A stretch of 64,000 bases of DNA from an uncultured Saprospiraceae bacterium (GCA_937139495.1 CAKZQC010000025.1:124001-188000); one strand, 5' to 3'; shown: positions 35,903 through 44,469, counted from the stretch's first letter. Notes: a model not told the origin generated them from the sequence alone. Numbers and translations: made by a program.

Positions 35903-36646
35903 TTATTCTTCCTCAAAAATGATTCGATCCAAGAATTGATCAAAGGTATCTTTTGCTTTTTGGGTGTTTTTTAAAGTTTTTCTGTAGGAAGAAGATGTTT
36001 TAAAATTAGATAGTGTCATATCAAACATATACAGCACATCCTCTATTAAGACATATCGGCGCCATTTATTTTCATACATTGTTCCTGTTTTATTGTATAT
36101 GGGAATGCCAAAGAAAAATTGAACGATAGTTGCATCAGGAGTAGGACAGACAAATGATTGATCACAATAATAATACTTGTTTTTATATAGTTTTAGAGGA
36201 TAGGTATTATCTATTTCACGATTTCTGTAATCCCATTGGATGTGATAAACGCCATGACTAAGCTTTTCTCTGATATTGTACCATTGGCGGAAGGCTAAAA
36301 AATAATCAGCAAATGGGAAGACATAAATTTTTTTCAATAAAGTAGCTTCTTCTTCCTGTTCTTGTTGATAACATTCCAACTCATAGGTGTCTTCAAGAGA
36401 ATTTGCCGTAATCCGTATTTGTATATCAATATCGTCGTCAATTTCCTGATACCACCTTATTACTCTACTGTAGCGTTCTTGCATGTGCAATGCAAGAACG
36501 CTATCGCCTCCAATTTCTAGATGCGAAAGAGATGCTAAGACAGAAATATTATTAGACAACGGAACTAAGGTATCCGTTGGAGGATGCTGTGCCTCCATTT
36601 GGTTGAAAATACATAAGAAGCTAGCGATTAAAAGGATTATTTTCAT
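35903..36646 (-). CDS. Exported protein of unknown function
   Basis: A 247-aa secreted protein. The ATG at 36646 gives the signal MKIILLIASFLCIFNQMEAQ; the earlier in-frame ATG at 36673 adds a His-rich leader without signal character. The mature part has an alternating aromatic and charged pattern (ERYSRVIRWYQEIDDDIDIQ, FADYFLAFRQWYNIREKL, then CDQSFVCPTPDATIVQFFFG) with two cysteines but no family I recognise. It is AT-rich relative to its neighbours. The gene lies upstream of the flavin-reductase gene by 24 bases, so cotranscription is possible. Confidence 0.7.
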   Translation of the reverse strand: MKIILLIASFLCIFNQMEAQHPPTDTLVPLSNNISVLASLSHLEIGGDSVLALHMQERYSRVIRWYQEIDDDIDIQIRITANSLEDTYELECYQQEQEEEATLLKKIYVFPFADYFLAFRQWYNIREKLSHGVYHIQWDYRNREIDNTYPLKLYKNKYYYCDQSFVCPTPDATIVQFFFGIPIYNKTGTMYENKWRRYVLIEDVLYMFDMTLSNFKTSSSYRKTLKNTQKAKDTFDQFLDRIIFEEE

Positions 36647-36752
36647 GGCTTGATGATGGTGAGCCCCATACATGCGAAGTATTTTTGGAGTGTTTGGTAA
36701 GTGATGGTTTGTTTGGCTGTCTGAATGGCACTAAAGTTATATGCAGTCGTCT

Positions 36753-37148
36753 CTATTTCGCTTTGATAGGCGTGCAAATCTCGATAAGAAAGCCGTTGTT
36801 ATCTCTTAAATAGCCTACTTTTTGTCCCCAAGGTTTTTCGGATAAAGGTTCAAATTCTGTAGCCCCTGCATGGATAGCCTTCTCAAAATCTTCTTCAATA
36901 TTTTCGGTCGTAAACGCTAATTCTACTCCAAAGGGTTTTTCCGACCTGTTGATAGGTTCAAATCCTTTCTTGAAATTTGACTTTCCTAATTCTAGGGAAG
37001 CAAATGCAATGGTTGTTTCTCCTGAAATCAATTCTCCATAGTCACTTTCAGGCGTTACAAATTTTCTACTAAAGCCGAACGCTATTTCATAGAATTCAAT
37101 GGTTGCGGTTACGTCTTCGACGTATAGTATGGTGTAGGCGTATTTCAT
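36753..37148 (-). CDS. VOC/glyoxalase-fold protein
   Basis: A 131-aa vicinal-oxygen-chelate protein, started at the ATG at 37148 rather than 37172. It contains ILYVEDVTATIEFYEIAFGF and the paired beta-alpha-beta-beta-beta pattern ending GQKVGYLRDNNGFLIEIC, with a final Glu as likely metal ligand. Such proteins include glyoxalases and antibiotic-resistance enzymes, so no substrate can be named. Its start codon overlaps the stop of the HNH nuclease gene (ATGA), which implies coupled translation of a nuclease and this protein. Confidence 0.85.
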   Translation of the reverse strand: MKYAYTILYVEDVTATIEFYEIAFGFSRKFVTPESDYGELISGETTIAFASLELGKSNFKKGFEPINRSEKPFGVELAFTTENIEEDFEKAIHAGATEFEPLSEKPWGQKVGYLRDNNGFLIEICTPIKAK

Positions 37149-38107
37149 GGGGTTGGTTTTGATTCTTTCCAAATACTAGATATCTCTTCAAAATCATTGT
37201 CGGTTAAGAAACCTTTCCAATAAGTATGCTCATATAAAAAGTCCTCAACATAAAATTTACTATTTGACATATCAAATCCTGCTTTTAGCATGATATTATC
37301 CCAATCTTCTTCTCCATAGCTATAAATCCAGCCTATTTGAATATTAACTTCACCACTATAGTATCCATCTTCACTCAAGAAAGGTTTATTCCCAAGTATT
37401 ATTGTATTATCAACACAAGAATTTTCTATGTATTCTTTAATAAATAACTCTCTATCTATTAAATCTTCAATACGATTTATCTCGAAAACTTTTACGAAGA
37501 AGGTTTTCTTTCCTATAATCTTAAAATCATATTTCAAGGCATCAAAAGGCTCTTCAATTAATTCTACCTTTACTTTTAGGTTCTGTAAAAAATTAAACCA
37601 TCTTTTCTTTAATTGTGCTAGCTTGAACGAACAAACAGAAAACTCTTTAAATTCTGTGAGGAATAATTCTTTGTCATACTTTTTGACTTTTTCTTCCCAA
37701 TCTTTTTTTGACGCTCTAATTCTTTGTGGAGTTAAATTTAAACTTAGCTCTTTTTTTGTATGAGCTTCATCATGATGATTTAGGCAGAGAACTACTAAGT
37801 TTTCTTCATTATGACTTTTACTTGTATTCCATTCATTAATATGGTGAATGATAATTGGCTGTTTACTGTCTCGACAAACACAACAAGTACTTCTTGATTT
37901 TTGTAATAAACTGGTTACAATTTCATTAGGAATAGGAGGTCTCTTCTTGAATATTGAATTAATTTCAACTTCAGTTAAGCCAATTTTTTTTAATTGTTCA
38001 GATCCCAAAGTTGATAATGACTTTATTGTATATTTTTCCTTTACAAGAAAAGTAGCTTTTGTACTATCAATTCCTCTAGCTAGAAGTGCTTTCAGTGTCG
38101 AATTCAT
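37145..38107 (-). CDS. HNH endonuclease with helix-hairpin-helix-like N-terminus
   Basis: A 320-aa protein, started at the ATG at 38107 because the 40-aa extension from 38227 overlaps the SDR gene and is unlike a protein start. Residues 1-60 are helical and resemble a SAM/HhH DNA-contact region (RGIDSTKATFLVKEKYTI, LGSEQLKKIGLTE). The HNH core (about 70-120) has CCVCRDSKQPIIIHHINEWN and NLVVLCLNHHDEAH, with the zinc and catalytic histidines in place. The C-terminal 180 residues (KTFFVKVFEINRIEDLIDRE and onwards) are unrecognised. The AT-rich sequence and isolated position suggest a laterally acquired nuclease; a defence role is possible but unproven. Confidence 0.82.
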   Translation of the reverse strand: MNSTLKALLARGIDSTKATFLVKEKYTIKSLSTLGSEQLKKIGLTEVEINSIFKKRPPIPNEIVTSLLQKSRSTCCVCRDSKQPIIIHHINEWNTSKSHNEENLVVLCLNHHDEAHTKKELSLNLTPQRIRASKKDWEEKVKKYDKELFLTEFKEFSVCSFKLAQLKKRWFNFLQNLKVKVELIEEPFDALKYDFKIIGKKTFFVKVFEINRIEDLIDRELFIKEYIENSCVDNTIILGNKPFLSEDGYYSGEVNIQIGWIYSYGEEDWDNIMLKAGFDMSNSKFYVEDFLYEHTYWKGFLTDNDFEEISSIWKESKPTP

Positions 38108-38198
38108 ATTTTTCTTTTTACAAAGATATAAAGTATTTATTTTATGAGGGGTAGTTGTGTGAAATTTTTCATTCGAAACTGTAGGGATACTTCCCCAC

Positions 38199-38894
38199 CT
38201 ACAAAGACTTAATAACCCCCATTCCACCGTCCAAATGCACGACTTGCCCAGTCATCCAGCTAGAAGCAGGTGTGACCAAAAAGGTTGCCAACTGAGCGAC
38301 ATCTTCGGGCTGCCCAATGCGTTGGAGTGGGTGACGAGCGTCGGAAGCTTCGATTTGTTTTTCGTTGCGGAGTAGGCGAGCCGCCATGTCTGTCTGGGTG
38401 ATAGAAGGAGCGATGGCGTTGACACGAATCTTGGGCGACCATTCGGCAGCAAGCGAACGTGTCAATCCCTCAATAGCACCCTTGGCGACTGCCACCGAAG
38501 CATGGAAGCCCATGCCAGTCTGCACGGCTACCGTACTAAAGAGAACAACAGCCGCTTGCTCGGCTTTTTGGAGAGAAGCGGCATAGCCTTGTAGTACTTT
38601 GACCGCACCCAATACATTGATTTCAAAATCAGACTGAAAGTCTTTTTCTTTCAAACTTTTGAATGGCTTCAAGTTGATGCTACCGGGGCAATAGATCAAG
38701 CCATTGATAGGTTCATCAATAGTGGGCAAATCGTCTTTCAAGATATCACAAGCGTGAAAGGTATAATCGCCGTCCCAATCGGGTGCATTGCGAGCAATAA
38801 TATGAACTTGATTTCCTTGTGCTAGGAGTTGTTGAGCGGTTGCTTTGCCGATTCCACGGCTTCCGCCGACTACGATATATTGTTGTTGATCCAT
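38199..38894 (-). CDS. Short-chain dehydrogenase-fold protein lacking the catalytic tyrosine
   Basis: A 231-aa SDR-fold protein with an intact NAD(P)-binding motif (VVGGSRGIGKATAQQLL), a normal NVLGAVKVLQG segment and the C-terminal SSWMTGQVVHLDGGMG. The YxxxK active site is changed: the lysine is in SVAVAKGAIEG, but the position four before it is valine (GTG codon), not tyrosine. The preceding serine motif reads VLFSTVAVQTG. It may bind a cofactor without acting as a classical dehydrogenase, or it may use another residue. It begins 4 bases after the stop of the DUF2256 gene, which suggests translational coupling. Confidence 0.85.
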   Translation of the reverse strand: MDQQQYIVVGGSRGIGKATAQQLLAQGNQVHIIARNAPDWDGDYTFHACDILKDDLPTIDEPINGLIYCPGSINLKPFKSLKEKDFQSDFEINVLGAVKVLQGYAASLQKAEQAAVVLFSTVAVQTGMGFHASVAVAKGAIEGLTRSLAAEWSPKIRVNAIAPSITQTDMAARLLRNEKQIEASDARHPLQRIGQPEDVAQLATFLVTPASSWMTGQVVHLDGGMGVIKSL

Positions 38895-38898
38895 GGTA

Positions 38899-39051
38899 TT
38901 AATTTTTTAGTTGTTTACTATTACTACTACATTTTTTACTGCAATACTTGACCGATTCCCAGTTCTTTTCCCATTTTTTTCGCCAACTAAAAGGGCGTTG
39001 GCAAACAGGACATATTTTTTGGGGCAAGTCGCTTTTCTTTTTGTTCGCCAT
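38899..39051 (-). CDS. DUF2256 small zinc-ribbon protein
   Basis: A 50-aa gene read on the minus strand from the ATG at 39051 to TAA at 38899. The translation begins [20 protein letters not shown], continues [20 protein letters not shown] and ends with [10 protein letters not shown]. This matches DUF2256: a CxxC pair, an RPFxWRKKWxxxWxxVKYCSxxC core, and a basic N-terminus. It is a probable zinc-binding nucleic-acid-associated protein of unknown role. The SDR gene starts 4 bases after its stop, so the two are likely cotranscribed; family members are often found beside cryptochrome or SDR genes. Confidence 0.9.
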   Translation of the reverse strand: MANKKKSDLPQKICPVCQRPFSWRKKWEKNWESVKYCSKKCSSNSKQLKN

Positions 39052-39181
39052 CGCTTTTTGTTAGTGGAGTACTTCTAATAAACAATGGAAGGTCAGAAAT
39101 GTTAAGTATCGTAAGACAAGAGGTTATTTTATTTGCTATATTAGCATATAAAATAATCTCTAACAACTCAAAATAAAAACC

Positions 39182-39385
39182 ATGCGAAAGTTTGAATACA
39201 AAACGCTAAAAATACGAGTCAAAGGTAGTGTCTTCTCTAGTGTCAAACCACAGTCACCATCAGAAATAGATAGACTACTTAACAGTTGGGGGAGCGATGG
39301 TTGGGAATTAGTCAACACAGAACGAGTTTCTTGGCGAGATTATAGCACAGAAGATATGCTGTTCTTCTTGAAACGAGAAATTTGA
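39182..39385 (+). CDS. DUF4177 small protein
   Basis: A 67-aa protein with the DUF4177 pattern: MRKFEYKTLKIRV at the start, then a helix (PSEIDRLLNSWGSDGWELVN) with the hallmark GWELV, and an ending strand MLFFLKREI. The family is widespread and has no known activity. It is divergent from the DUF2256/SDR pair and convergent with the HTTM gene, with stop codons 14 bases apart. An AT-rich stretch with no clear promoter precedes it. Confidence 0.82.
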   Translation: MRKFEYKTLKIRVKGSVFSSVKPQSPSEIDRLLNSWGSDGWELVNTERVSWRDYSTEDMLFFLKREI

Positions 39386-39398
39386 ACTAAGCAGCTAC

Positions 39399-40703
39399 TT
39401 AGTCATAACAAAGAATCCAATCATAGTGTCCTAACTGCCTTTTTTGTGTTGCCAAATTGATATTTCCATCAATCAATCTTCGGCTGCTGCGTCCGTTGAG
39501 GGTCACAAAAACATCGGCTGTAACGATAGGATTGACCAAATGCTGTTGTTGCTCAAAGGTTGTTGCTAGATACTGCCCAAATTGCAAGATATGGTCAGGA
39601 CGAATGGTCATTCTTTTTTCTTGAAAAGGCGTGAGGTAGTCGCTGTTTTCTATTTCCCAGCGACGATTGGACTGGCTATCTTGTACATAAAACGTAGCAA
39701 TACCGTCTTTTTCTGCGAGCATGACCCACCACGAAAAACGATAGCCTTCTTCTGTCCAGATAGGATTGCAAGGATAAGCAATATGCCGAAAAGGCAACAG
39801 TAATTGCACCGCAAAATGCAAAACAGCTATTGGCATAAGCCAACTAAAAGCAGCAGTAGGCTTGCTAGTAGGGGAGGGCGGATTGCCGAAGCATTTTTGT
39901 AAAAATCTCTGGTGGGCTTCTGGAGCAAAAAATAAGGTAGTGGTACTAATCATTAAGAGCGGAAAAAGTCCAATATTTAAGAGCATTCCCGTAAGGGTAT
40001 GAAACAGCAAAACGGCAGTATAAGCATACTTGCGTGTAGGGGCGTAGAGCAACCAACCGACAATGGTCAAATCAAAAAATAGTCCTGCCCAACTCATTAG
40101 GTAATGCACGCTTTGGTACTGAAAAAGGCTACCGATTAGCGGAAAATCGCTTGCCTGCAAGAGCCAAATTTTGAGCGGCATGGCTGCCAATATCCAATCT
40201 GCATTCATTTTGGCAATAGCTGCCCCCAAATAAATAATAGCAATTTGTAGCTGAAAAATACTAATTTGCCATTGTGGAATCGTGGTACGTACTAGGCTAG
40301 GCTTCCGCCAAACGTCAAGGCTGTAAGCAGCATGGGCAGGCAATACCATCAAGAAGCAGCCAAGTATAGAAATGGCATAATAGTGATTGATATAATTGGT
40401 GGCATCAAGCAGGTGCAAGTAACTAAAACTAGCAACCAAAGCTACGATACTGAGGCGATAAAATCCACCCAAAATAACACCCACGCTCGCCACTAACCAA
40501 ATTCCATAGAGAATATAAATGCCTTGGTCACCGACATAACCCAGCCATTCTAAGCCATAATATTTGAAAAAAAAAGTAGGCTCGGTATAGCGTTCCGCAA
40601 TATCATTTTTGAGTATAGAACTAATGCCTCCGTAGAGGAGCATCAAGCCAAATAATATTCGATAGACTACAAGGGGAGCAATGGAAATTGATTTTTGTAG
40701 CAT
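39399..40703 (-). CDS. HTTM-domain membrane protein (vitamin K-dependent carboxylase-like)
   Basis: A 434-aa integral membrane protein with about eight helices in the first 310 residues and a soluble C-terminal tail. The pattern (VVYRILFGLMLLYGGISSIL, HLLDATNYINHYYAISILGC, IAIIYLGAAIAKMNADWI and the FFDLTIVGWLL helix) is that of HTTM domain proteins, related to vitamin K-dependent gamma-carboxylases. The conserved NHYY and AKMNxDW segments are present. True gamma-carboxylase activity in bacteria has been shown only rarely, so the substrate is open. It lies 23 bases after the cobB-like gene on the same strand and may share its transcript. Confidence 0.85.
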   Translation of the reverse strand: MLQKSISIAPLVVYRILFGLMLLYGGISSILKNDIAERYTEPTFFFKYYGLEWLGYVGDQGIYILYGIWLVASVGVILGGFYRLSIVALVASFSYLHLLDATNYINHYYAISILGCFLMVLPAHAAYSLDVWRKPSLVRTTIPQWQISIFQLQIAIIYLGAAIAKMNADWILAAMPLKIWLLQASDFPLIGSLFQYQSVHYLMSWAGLFFDLTIVGWLLYAPTRKYAYTAVLLFHTLTGMLLNIGLFPLLMISTTTLFFAPEAHQRFLQKCFGNPPSPTSKPTAAFSWLMPIAVLHFAVQLLLPFRHIAYPCNPIWTEEGYRFSWWVMLAEKDGIATFYVQDSQSNRRWEIENSDYLTPFQEKRMTIRPDHILQFGQYLATTFEQQQHLVNPIVTADVFVTLNGRSSRRLIDGNINLATQKRQLGHYDWILCYD

Positions 40704-40725
40704 CGGTATGAAGTTTTTGAGAGAG

Positions 40726-41412
40726 TTACTTTGCTAGCAATTCATCGACTAAACGGCGTACGCCTGTCGTTGCTTTATCTTGTATGATACGCAGGTTGGG
40801 CGCATGAACAGCGGCAGGATTAGCATCTACAAAATACTTGTCGCTGTTGGTGGGAACATAGTCAATGAGTCCAGCAGCAGGATAGACCTGCATAGATGTC
40901 CCTACAATAATCATAATATCGGCTATGGCACACAATTCTGCGGCTATCTCTATCATGGGGACTGCCTCGCCAAACCATACAATATGTGGACGGAGTTGGC
41001 TGCCTTTTTCGCATTTGTCTTGGTCGGTTACGTCACCGTCCCAGTCATAAACCAAATTGGAGTCGATGGTGCTACGTACTTTTTTGAGCTCGCCATGTAG
41101 GTGTACAATACGGCTAGAACCTGCCCGTTCGTGTAGGTCATCTACATTTTGTGTAATGATACAAACCTCATATTTTTGCTCTAATTCTGCCAATGCTTTG
41201 TGTGCTTCGTTGGGCTGCACGGTATGCAATTGAGCTCGACGCTGATTGTAAAAATCCTGCACGAGCGTTTTATTTTTTTGCCAACCTTGTGGCGAAGCCA
41301 CTTCCATGACATCGTGTCCTTCCCAAAGTCCGTCGGCATCTCTAAACGTTTGGATACCGCTTTCGGCACTGATGCCTGCGCCAGTCAACACGACTATTTT
41401 TTGCTTTTTCAT
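40726..41412 (-). CDS. cobB: Sirtuin-type NAD-dependent deacylase without zinc cysteines
   Basis: A 228-aa SIR2-family protein of class III. It has LTGAGISAESGIQTFRDADG, TQNVDDLHERAG, the catalytic histidine in HLHGEL, and the Tyr-Arg pair in FYNQRRAQL that marks desuccinylase/deacetylase enzymes in E. coli CobB. The four zinc cysteines of CobB are not conserved: the first is serine (KKVRST) and the second cluster reads KCEKGSQ, leaving only one cysteine. The fold may be stabilised without zinc, as seen in some bacterial sirtuins. Activity on acyl-lysine is likely but not certain. Confidence 0.88.
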   Translation of the reverse strand: MKKQKIVVLTGAGISAESGIQTFRDADGLWEGHDVMEVASPQGWQKNKTLVQDFYNQRRAQLHTVQPNEAHKALAELEQKYEVCIITQNVDDLHERAGSSRIVHLHGELKKVRSTIDSNLVYDWDGDVTDQDKCEKGSQLRPHIVWFGEAVPMIEIAAELCAIADIMIIVGTSMQVYPAAGLIDYVPTNSDKYFVDANPAAVHAPNLRIIQDKATTGVRRLVDELLAK

Positions 41413-41448
41413 GGAGTTGTTTTTATGAGATTAGACAAAGAGTCATTA

Positions 41449-42465
41449 CTAATACAACGCATCTTTTTCGTGCTTGTACAAGGATGTCAACACGACTTGA
41501 CCAACGGCATTAAGGGTGTGTTTGCCAATAATATCCATGTTGTCTTGTTGCGTATGCCAATAAGCCCCAAAAGTACCGTTGTGAGAAGGGCTAGTGGGCA
41601 AATTGATAATATCAATGGTAGGGATTTTGGCAATATCGTTGACATAAACATGGTCATCTATCAAATCTTGTGCTCTATCGGTCACGAACAAATCGCTGTA
41701 GCCCAATGAGCGAGCTTCTCGCCATACGGCTTGATGTACCGCAGGTGCGCGCTTGCTCGATACGCCTTCCATTGGGAAGCGAGCATTTTTGGAACCCGCC
41801 ATATCTAACAAAATGCCAAATTGTGGCTTAGCTGCCATGGTGTGCATATTTCTACTCCAGTACTGCGACCCCAAACACCAACTCTGCTCTGCAGGGCGAG
41901 GAGAGCGAGATTCTCCCTGATCTTCTGCATCAAAAAACACAATATCTAGTCCTACATTCAAGTCGTTGGCTTGTGCTACGACACGTGCTATTTCTAGAAA
42001 TATGCCAACACCACTACCGCCATCATCTGCACCTAAACCAGGTTTATCTGGAAATTCAGCATCTTGATCCGTTATTCTACGAGTGTCCCAGTGGGCACAC
42101 AATAGCACTCTATTTTTGAGTTCAGGTTTGTAGCTACCAATGATATTTTTGATGCCAATGGTTTTGGAATCCCAACCATCAATAACGGCTTCCTGTACTT
42201 GTGTTTGCCAACCAAAAGCAGCCAATTTGCCTTCTATCCATTTGGCGCAAGCCGCATGAGCGTCTGTTTCAGGTACACGAGGACCAAAGTCAACCTGTGT
42301 TTGTATGTACTGATAAGCACTATCCTTATTGAATACAGGAATCGTGACTTCGACTGCTGGTATCGGCTCAGGAGTAGGTGGCGTCACGGGCTTGTCGGGT
42401 GTACAGGCTACCAAAAACAAAGCAAAAGTAGCAGCAATAGTAAGTTGAACGATAGACAATTTCAT
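41449..42465 (-). CDS. M28-family peptidase lipoprotein (glutaminyl cyclase-like)
   Basis: A 338-aa predicted lipoprotein, started at the ATG at 42465 (two codons inside 42471), with signal MKLSIVQLTIAATFALFLVAC. The catalytic domain shows the M28 zinc ligands HWDTR, GADDGGSGVG and DAEDQGE, followed by the later WHTQQDNMD histidine. The pattern is close to glutaminyl-peptide cyclotransferases, which form pyroglutamate at protein N-termini, and to aminopeptidases; both are possible. In Bacteroidota such cyclases act on exported proteins, including those sent through T9SS. It lies 30 bases after gldH, in the same operon-like run. Confidence 0.88.
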   Translation of the reverse strand: MKLSIVQLTIAATFALFLVACTPDKPVTPPTPEPIPAVEVTIPVFNKDSAYQYIQTQVDFGPRVPETDAHAACAKWIEGKLAAFGWQTQVQEAVIDGWDSKTIGIKNIIGSYKPELKNRVLLCAHWDTRRITDQDAEFPDKPGLGADDGGSGVGIFLEIARVVAQANDLNVGLDIVFFDAEDQGESRSPRPAEQSWCLGSQYWSRNMHTMAAKPQFGILLDMAGSKNARFPMEGVSSKRAPAVHQAVWREARSLGYSDLFVTDRAQDLIDDHVYVNDIAKIPTIDIINLPTSPSHNGTFGAYWHTQQDNMDIIGKHTLNAVGQVVLTSLYKHEKDALY

Positions 42466-42494
42466 TGTCAATAGATAATTAAGAGTGTGATAAA

Positions 42495-43001
42495 TTAGGA
42501 AGTGGCTACGGGAGCTACTGCCAATCGTAAACTGTGAATAGGTTGTAAGCTGTGGTCTCTAGAATATTGCTTTAGCACAATCTTGTATTGACCTGCTACA
42601 TCAAACACCGTATTGATGATAAATGGAATATTGTAGGTGCAAATTTCCCCGCTACATTCGCCTAGCCATTGCCCTTTTTTGGTTGCCAAATCCAACGAGC
42701 TGACCTGTTTTTGAACTAGTCCATTCGGACCATAAGTTTCGACCAAACAGTATATATTTTGATAGTTATAGCTGGTTTCGTGTGCTACTTCCAAGAATAT
42801 ATTGTACTGCTGGCTAGTGTCCGCTATCTCAAAGTCAAATACTATTGAGTCACTATCTAGCCACTGATGATCAGCAATTTCGACCGTTTCGTCATAGATG
42901 TTGTTGGAGCAGCTGACCAAGCCACTACCCAATACGAAGAGTAGCAACCAGCCTGCTAATTGAGCGGCAAAACGTGGTTTAGTCTTTCTTAGTGTTGTCA
43001 T
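42495..43001 (-). CDS. gldH: Gliding-motility lipoprotein GldH
   Basis: A 168-aa lipoprotein needed for gliding motility and T9SS-linked surface adhesin movement in Bacteroidota. The ATG at 43001 gives MTTLRKTKPRFAAQLAGWLL and the lipobox LVSC; the much longer in-frame extension to 43412 lies within the ricT tail in another frame and has low-complexity basic sequence, so it is rejected. The mature part (NNIYDETVEIADHQWLDSDS, IFLEVAHETSYNYQNIYCLV) matches GldH well. It overlaps the end of the upstream RicT/PSP1 gene by 23 bases, an order conserved across the phylum. Confidence 0.92.
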   Translation of the reverse strand: MTTLRKTKPRFAAQLAGWLLLFVLGSGLVSCSNNIYDETVEIADHQWLDSDSIVFDFEIADTSQQYNIFLEVAHETSYNYQNIYCLVETYGPNGLVQKQVSSLDLATKKGQWLGECSGEICTYNIPFIINTVFDVAGQYKIVLKQYSRDHSLQPIHSLRLAVAPVATS

Positions 43002-44469
43002 TATTGGTCGGCTTGTTAGTCGTTGGTTTATTCGTTTTTTTATTTCTATTACGGTTTCTATTCCTGTTTTTGTTACGGCTTTTTGGCTTGTTTTCACTGT
43101 TGCCTTCTGTTGGTTTGTTACCCTCTTTTTTAGGAGCGTTTGTATTGGTCGGCTTATCAGTTGTTTTTTTAGTATTCGGACGATTATTTTTTGATCTAGG
43201 TTTATTTCTAGATTTTGGTCTAGGTTTTTTGTTCTCGTCTTTCTTGTCTGTTGATTTCTTGTCGGAGGCTGTTTTAGCTGCCTTCGTATTGTCTTTATCT
43301 TTAGAGCGGCTCGATTTGTTGCGTGATCTATTTCTAGAATTGCCGCCTTTTTTCTTTTTCTTTTCAAATGGGCGAAGCTCCAATACACCATCAATATTAT
43401 CGACAAATTCAATCTCTTTTTCTTGGACTTTGACAGGCTCTCGTTTTGTTTTGATGTCCAACAAATGCTGTGGGTGAACGCCTTGTTCGTTTAGCCCTTT
43501 GAGTTCCCAAACTTGTTTGGTCGATAGCTGGTGAATCTCGGACATGCCCAAGTCATTGCGATAAGCATAGTACATGATACGCTTAAAAATATCGGTTTTG
43601 ATGAGGGTAGCCGTTCCTTTTTTGGTGTAGATTTTATCTACATTTTTCGGAAACTCTTTGATGACTTCCAAGTAGGTGTTCAACTCATAGTTGAGGCAAC
43701 ATTTGAGGCGACCACACTGTCCTGATAGCTTCGATTGATTGATCGCTAAGTTCTGATAACGAGCCGCAGCCGTAGAGACCGATTTGAAATCGGTCAACCA
43801 AGTAGAGCAGCACAGTTCTCTACCACAAGCACCGATACCACCGATACGGGCAGATTCTTGGCGAGAGCCAATCTGACGCATTTCTATTTTTACTTTAAAT
43901 TCTTTGGCGTAGGAGCGAATCAAATCTCTAAAATCTACTCGACCATCTGCTGTATAATAGAAGGTAACTTTGCGTTGATCGCCTTGATATTCGACATCAC
44001 CGATTTTCATATCCATACCCAATCCACGTGCAATAACTCTTGCTTGAATGAGGGTTTCGTGTTCGGAAGCTCTGGCCGAAGTTAGTTTTTCCATGTCGCG
44101 TTCGTTGGCTACACGGAGTATGTTGGGCAATATAGTATTGGCTTTGACACGGTGTTTATGCAATTGCAGCTCCACCAATTCGCCCATTAGTGATACTTGT
44201 CCTACATCGTAGCCACCAGCGGTACTTTCTACCGCTACATGGTCGCCTGTGGCGATGTGTACATGTGCTGGCTTTTTGTAGATTTCTTTTCTAGCTCCTT
44301 TCTTGAAGCTAATTTCGACCATATCGTATGCCCCATAATCGGGCAAATCAATATGAGCCAACCAGTCAAATGTATTCATTTTATTGCACCCACCTGTAGA
44401 GCAATTTCCCTTGCTACCACAACCTGCGGGGGTACCGCTTCCTCCACTCGAACAGCTCGAACATCCCAT
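42979..44469 (-). CDS. ricT: PSP1/RicT-family protein with basic disordered tail
   Basis: A 496-aa protein of the PSP1 (RicT/YaaT) family, linked in Bacillus to RNase Y-dependent mRNA maturation. The N-terminus is cysteine-rich (CSSCSSGG, CGSKGNC, STGGC). The core (about 35-270) has the family motif GIGACGRELCCSTWL and SGQCGRLKCCLNYEL, whose cysteines bind Fe-S in RicT complexes. The last ~130 residues are lysine-, asparagine- and arginine-rich low complexity (repeats of NRNR, KPRPKSRNK and TNKPT), probably disordered and RNA binding. The gene overlaps gldH by 23 bases. With rny in the same window, a functional link to RNase Y is plausible. Confidence 0.93.
   Translation of the reverse strand: MGCSSCSSGGSGTPAGCGSKGNCSTGGCNKMNTFDWLAHIDLPDYGAYDMVEISFKKGARKEIYKKPAHVHIATGDHVAVESTAGGYDVGQVSLMGELVELQLHKHRVKANTILPNILRVANERDMEKLTSARASEHETLIQARVIARGLGMDMKIGDVEYQGDQRKVTFYYTADGRVDFRDLIRSYAKEFKVKIEMRQIGSRQESARIGGIGACGRELCCSTWLTDFKSVSTAAARYQNLAINQSKLSGQCGRLKCCLNYELNTYLEVIKEFPKNVDKIYTKKGTATLIKTDIFKRIMYYAYRNDLGMSEIHQLSTKQVWELKGLNEQGVHPQHLLDIKTKREPVKVQEKEIEFVDNIDGVLELRPFEKKKKKGGNSRNRSRNKSSRSKDKDNTKAAKTASDKKSTDKKDENKKPRPKSRNKPRSKNNRPNTKKTTDKPTNTNAPKKEGNKPTEGNSENKPKSRNKNRNRNRNRNKKTNKPTTNKPTNNDNTKKD

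Noticed and set aside
37145..38227. Longer HNH nuclease starting at 38227
   Set aside because: The added 40 residues overlap the SDR gene and have no protein character; the ATG at 38107 begins a clean domain.
42495..43412. A 305-aa version of the GldH frame starting at 43412
   Set aside because: The extra 137 residues come from the out-of-frame reading of the low-complexity RicT tail. The ATG at 43001 gives a proper lipoprotein signal.
42992..43477. A 161-aa leucine/phenylalanine-rich plus-strand frame
   Set aside because: It is the antisense of the Lys/Asn-rich RicT tail; composition and position show it is a shadow frame.
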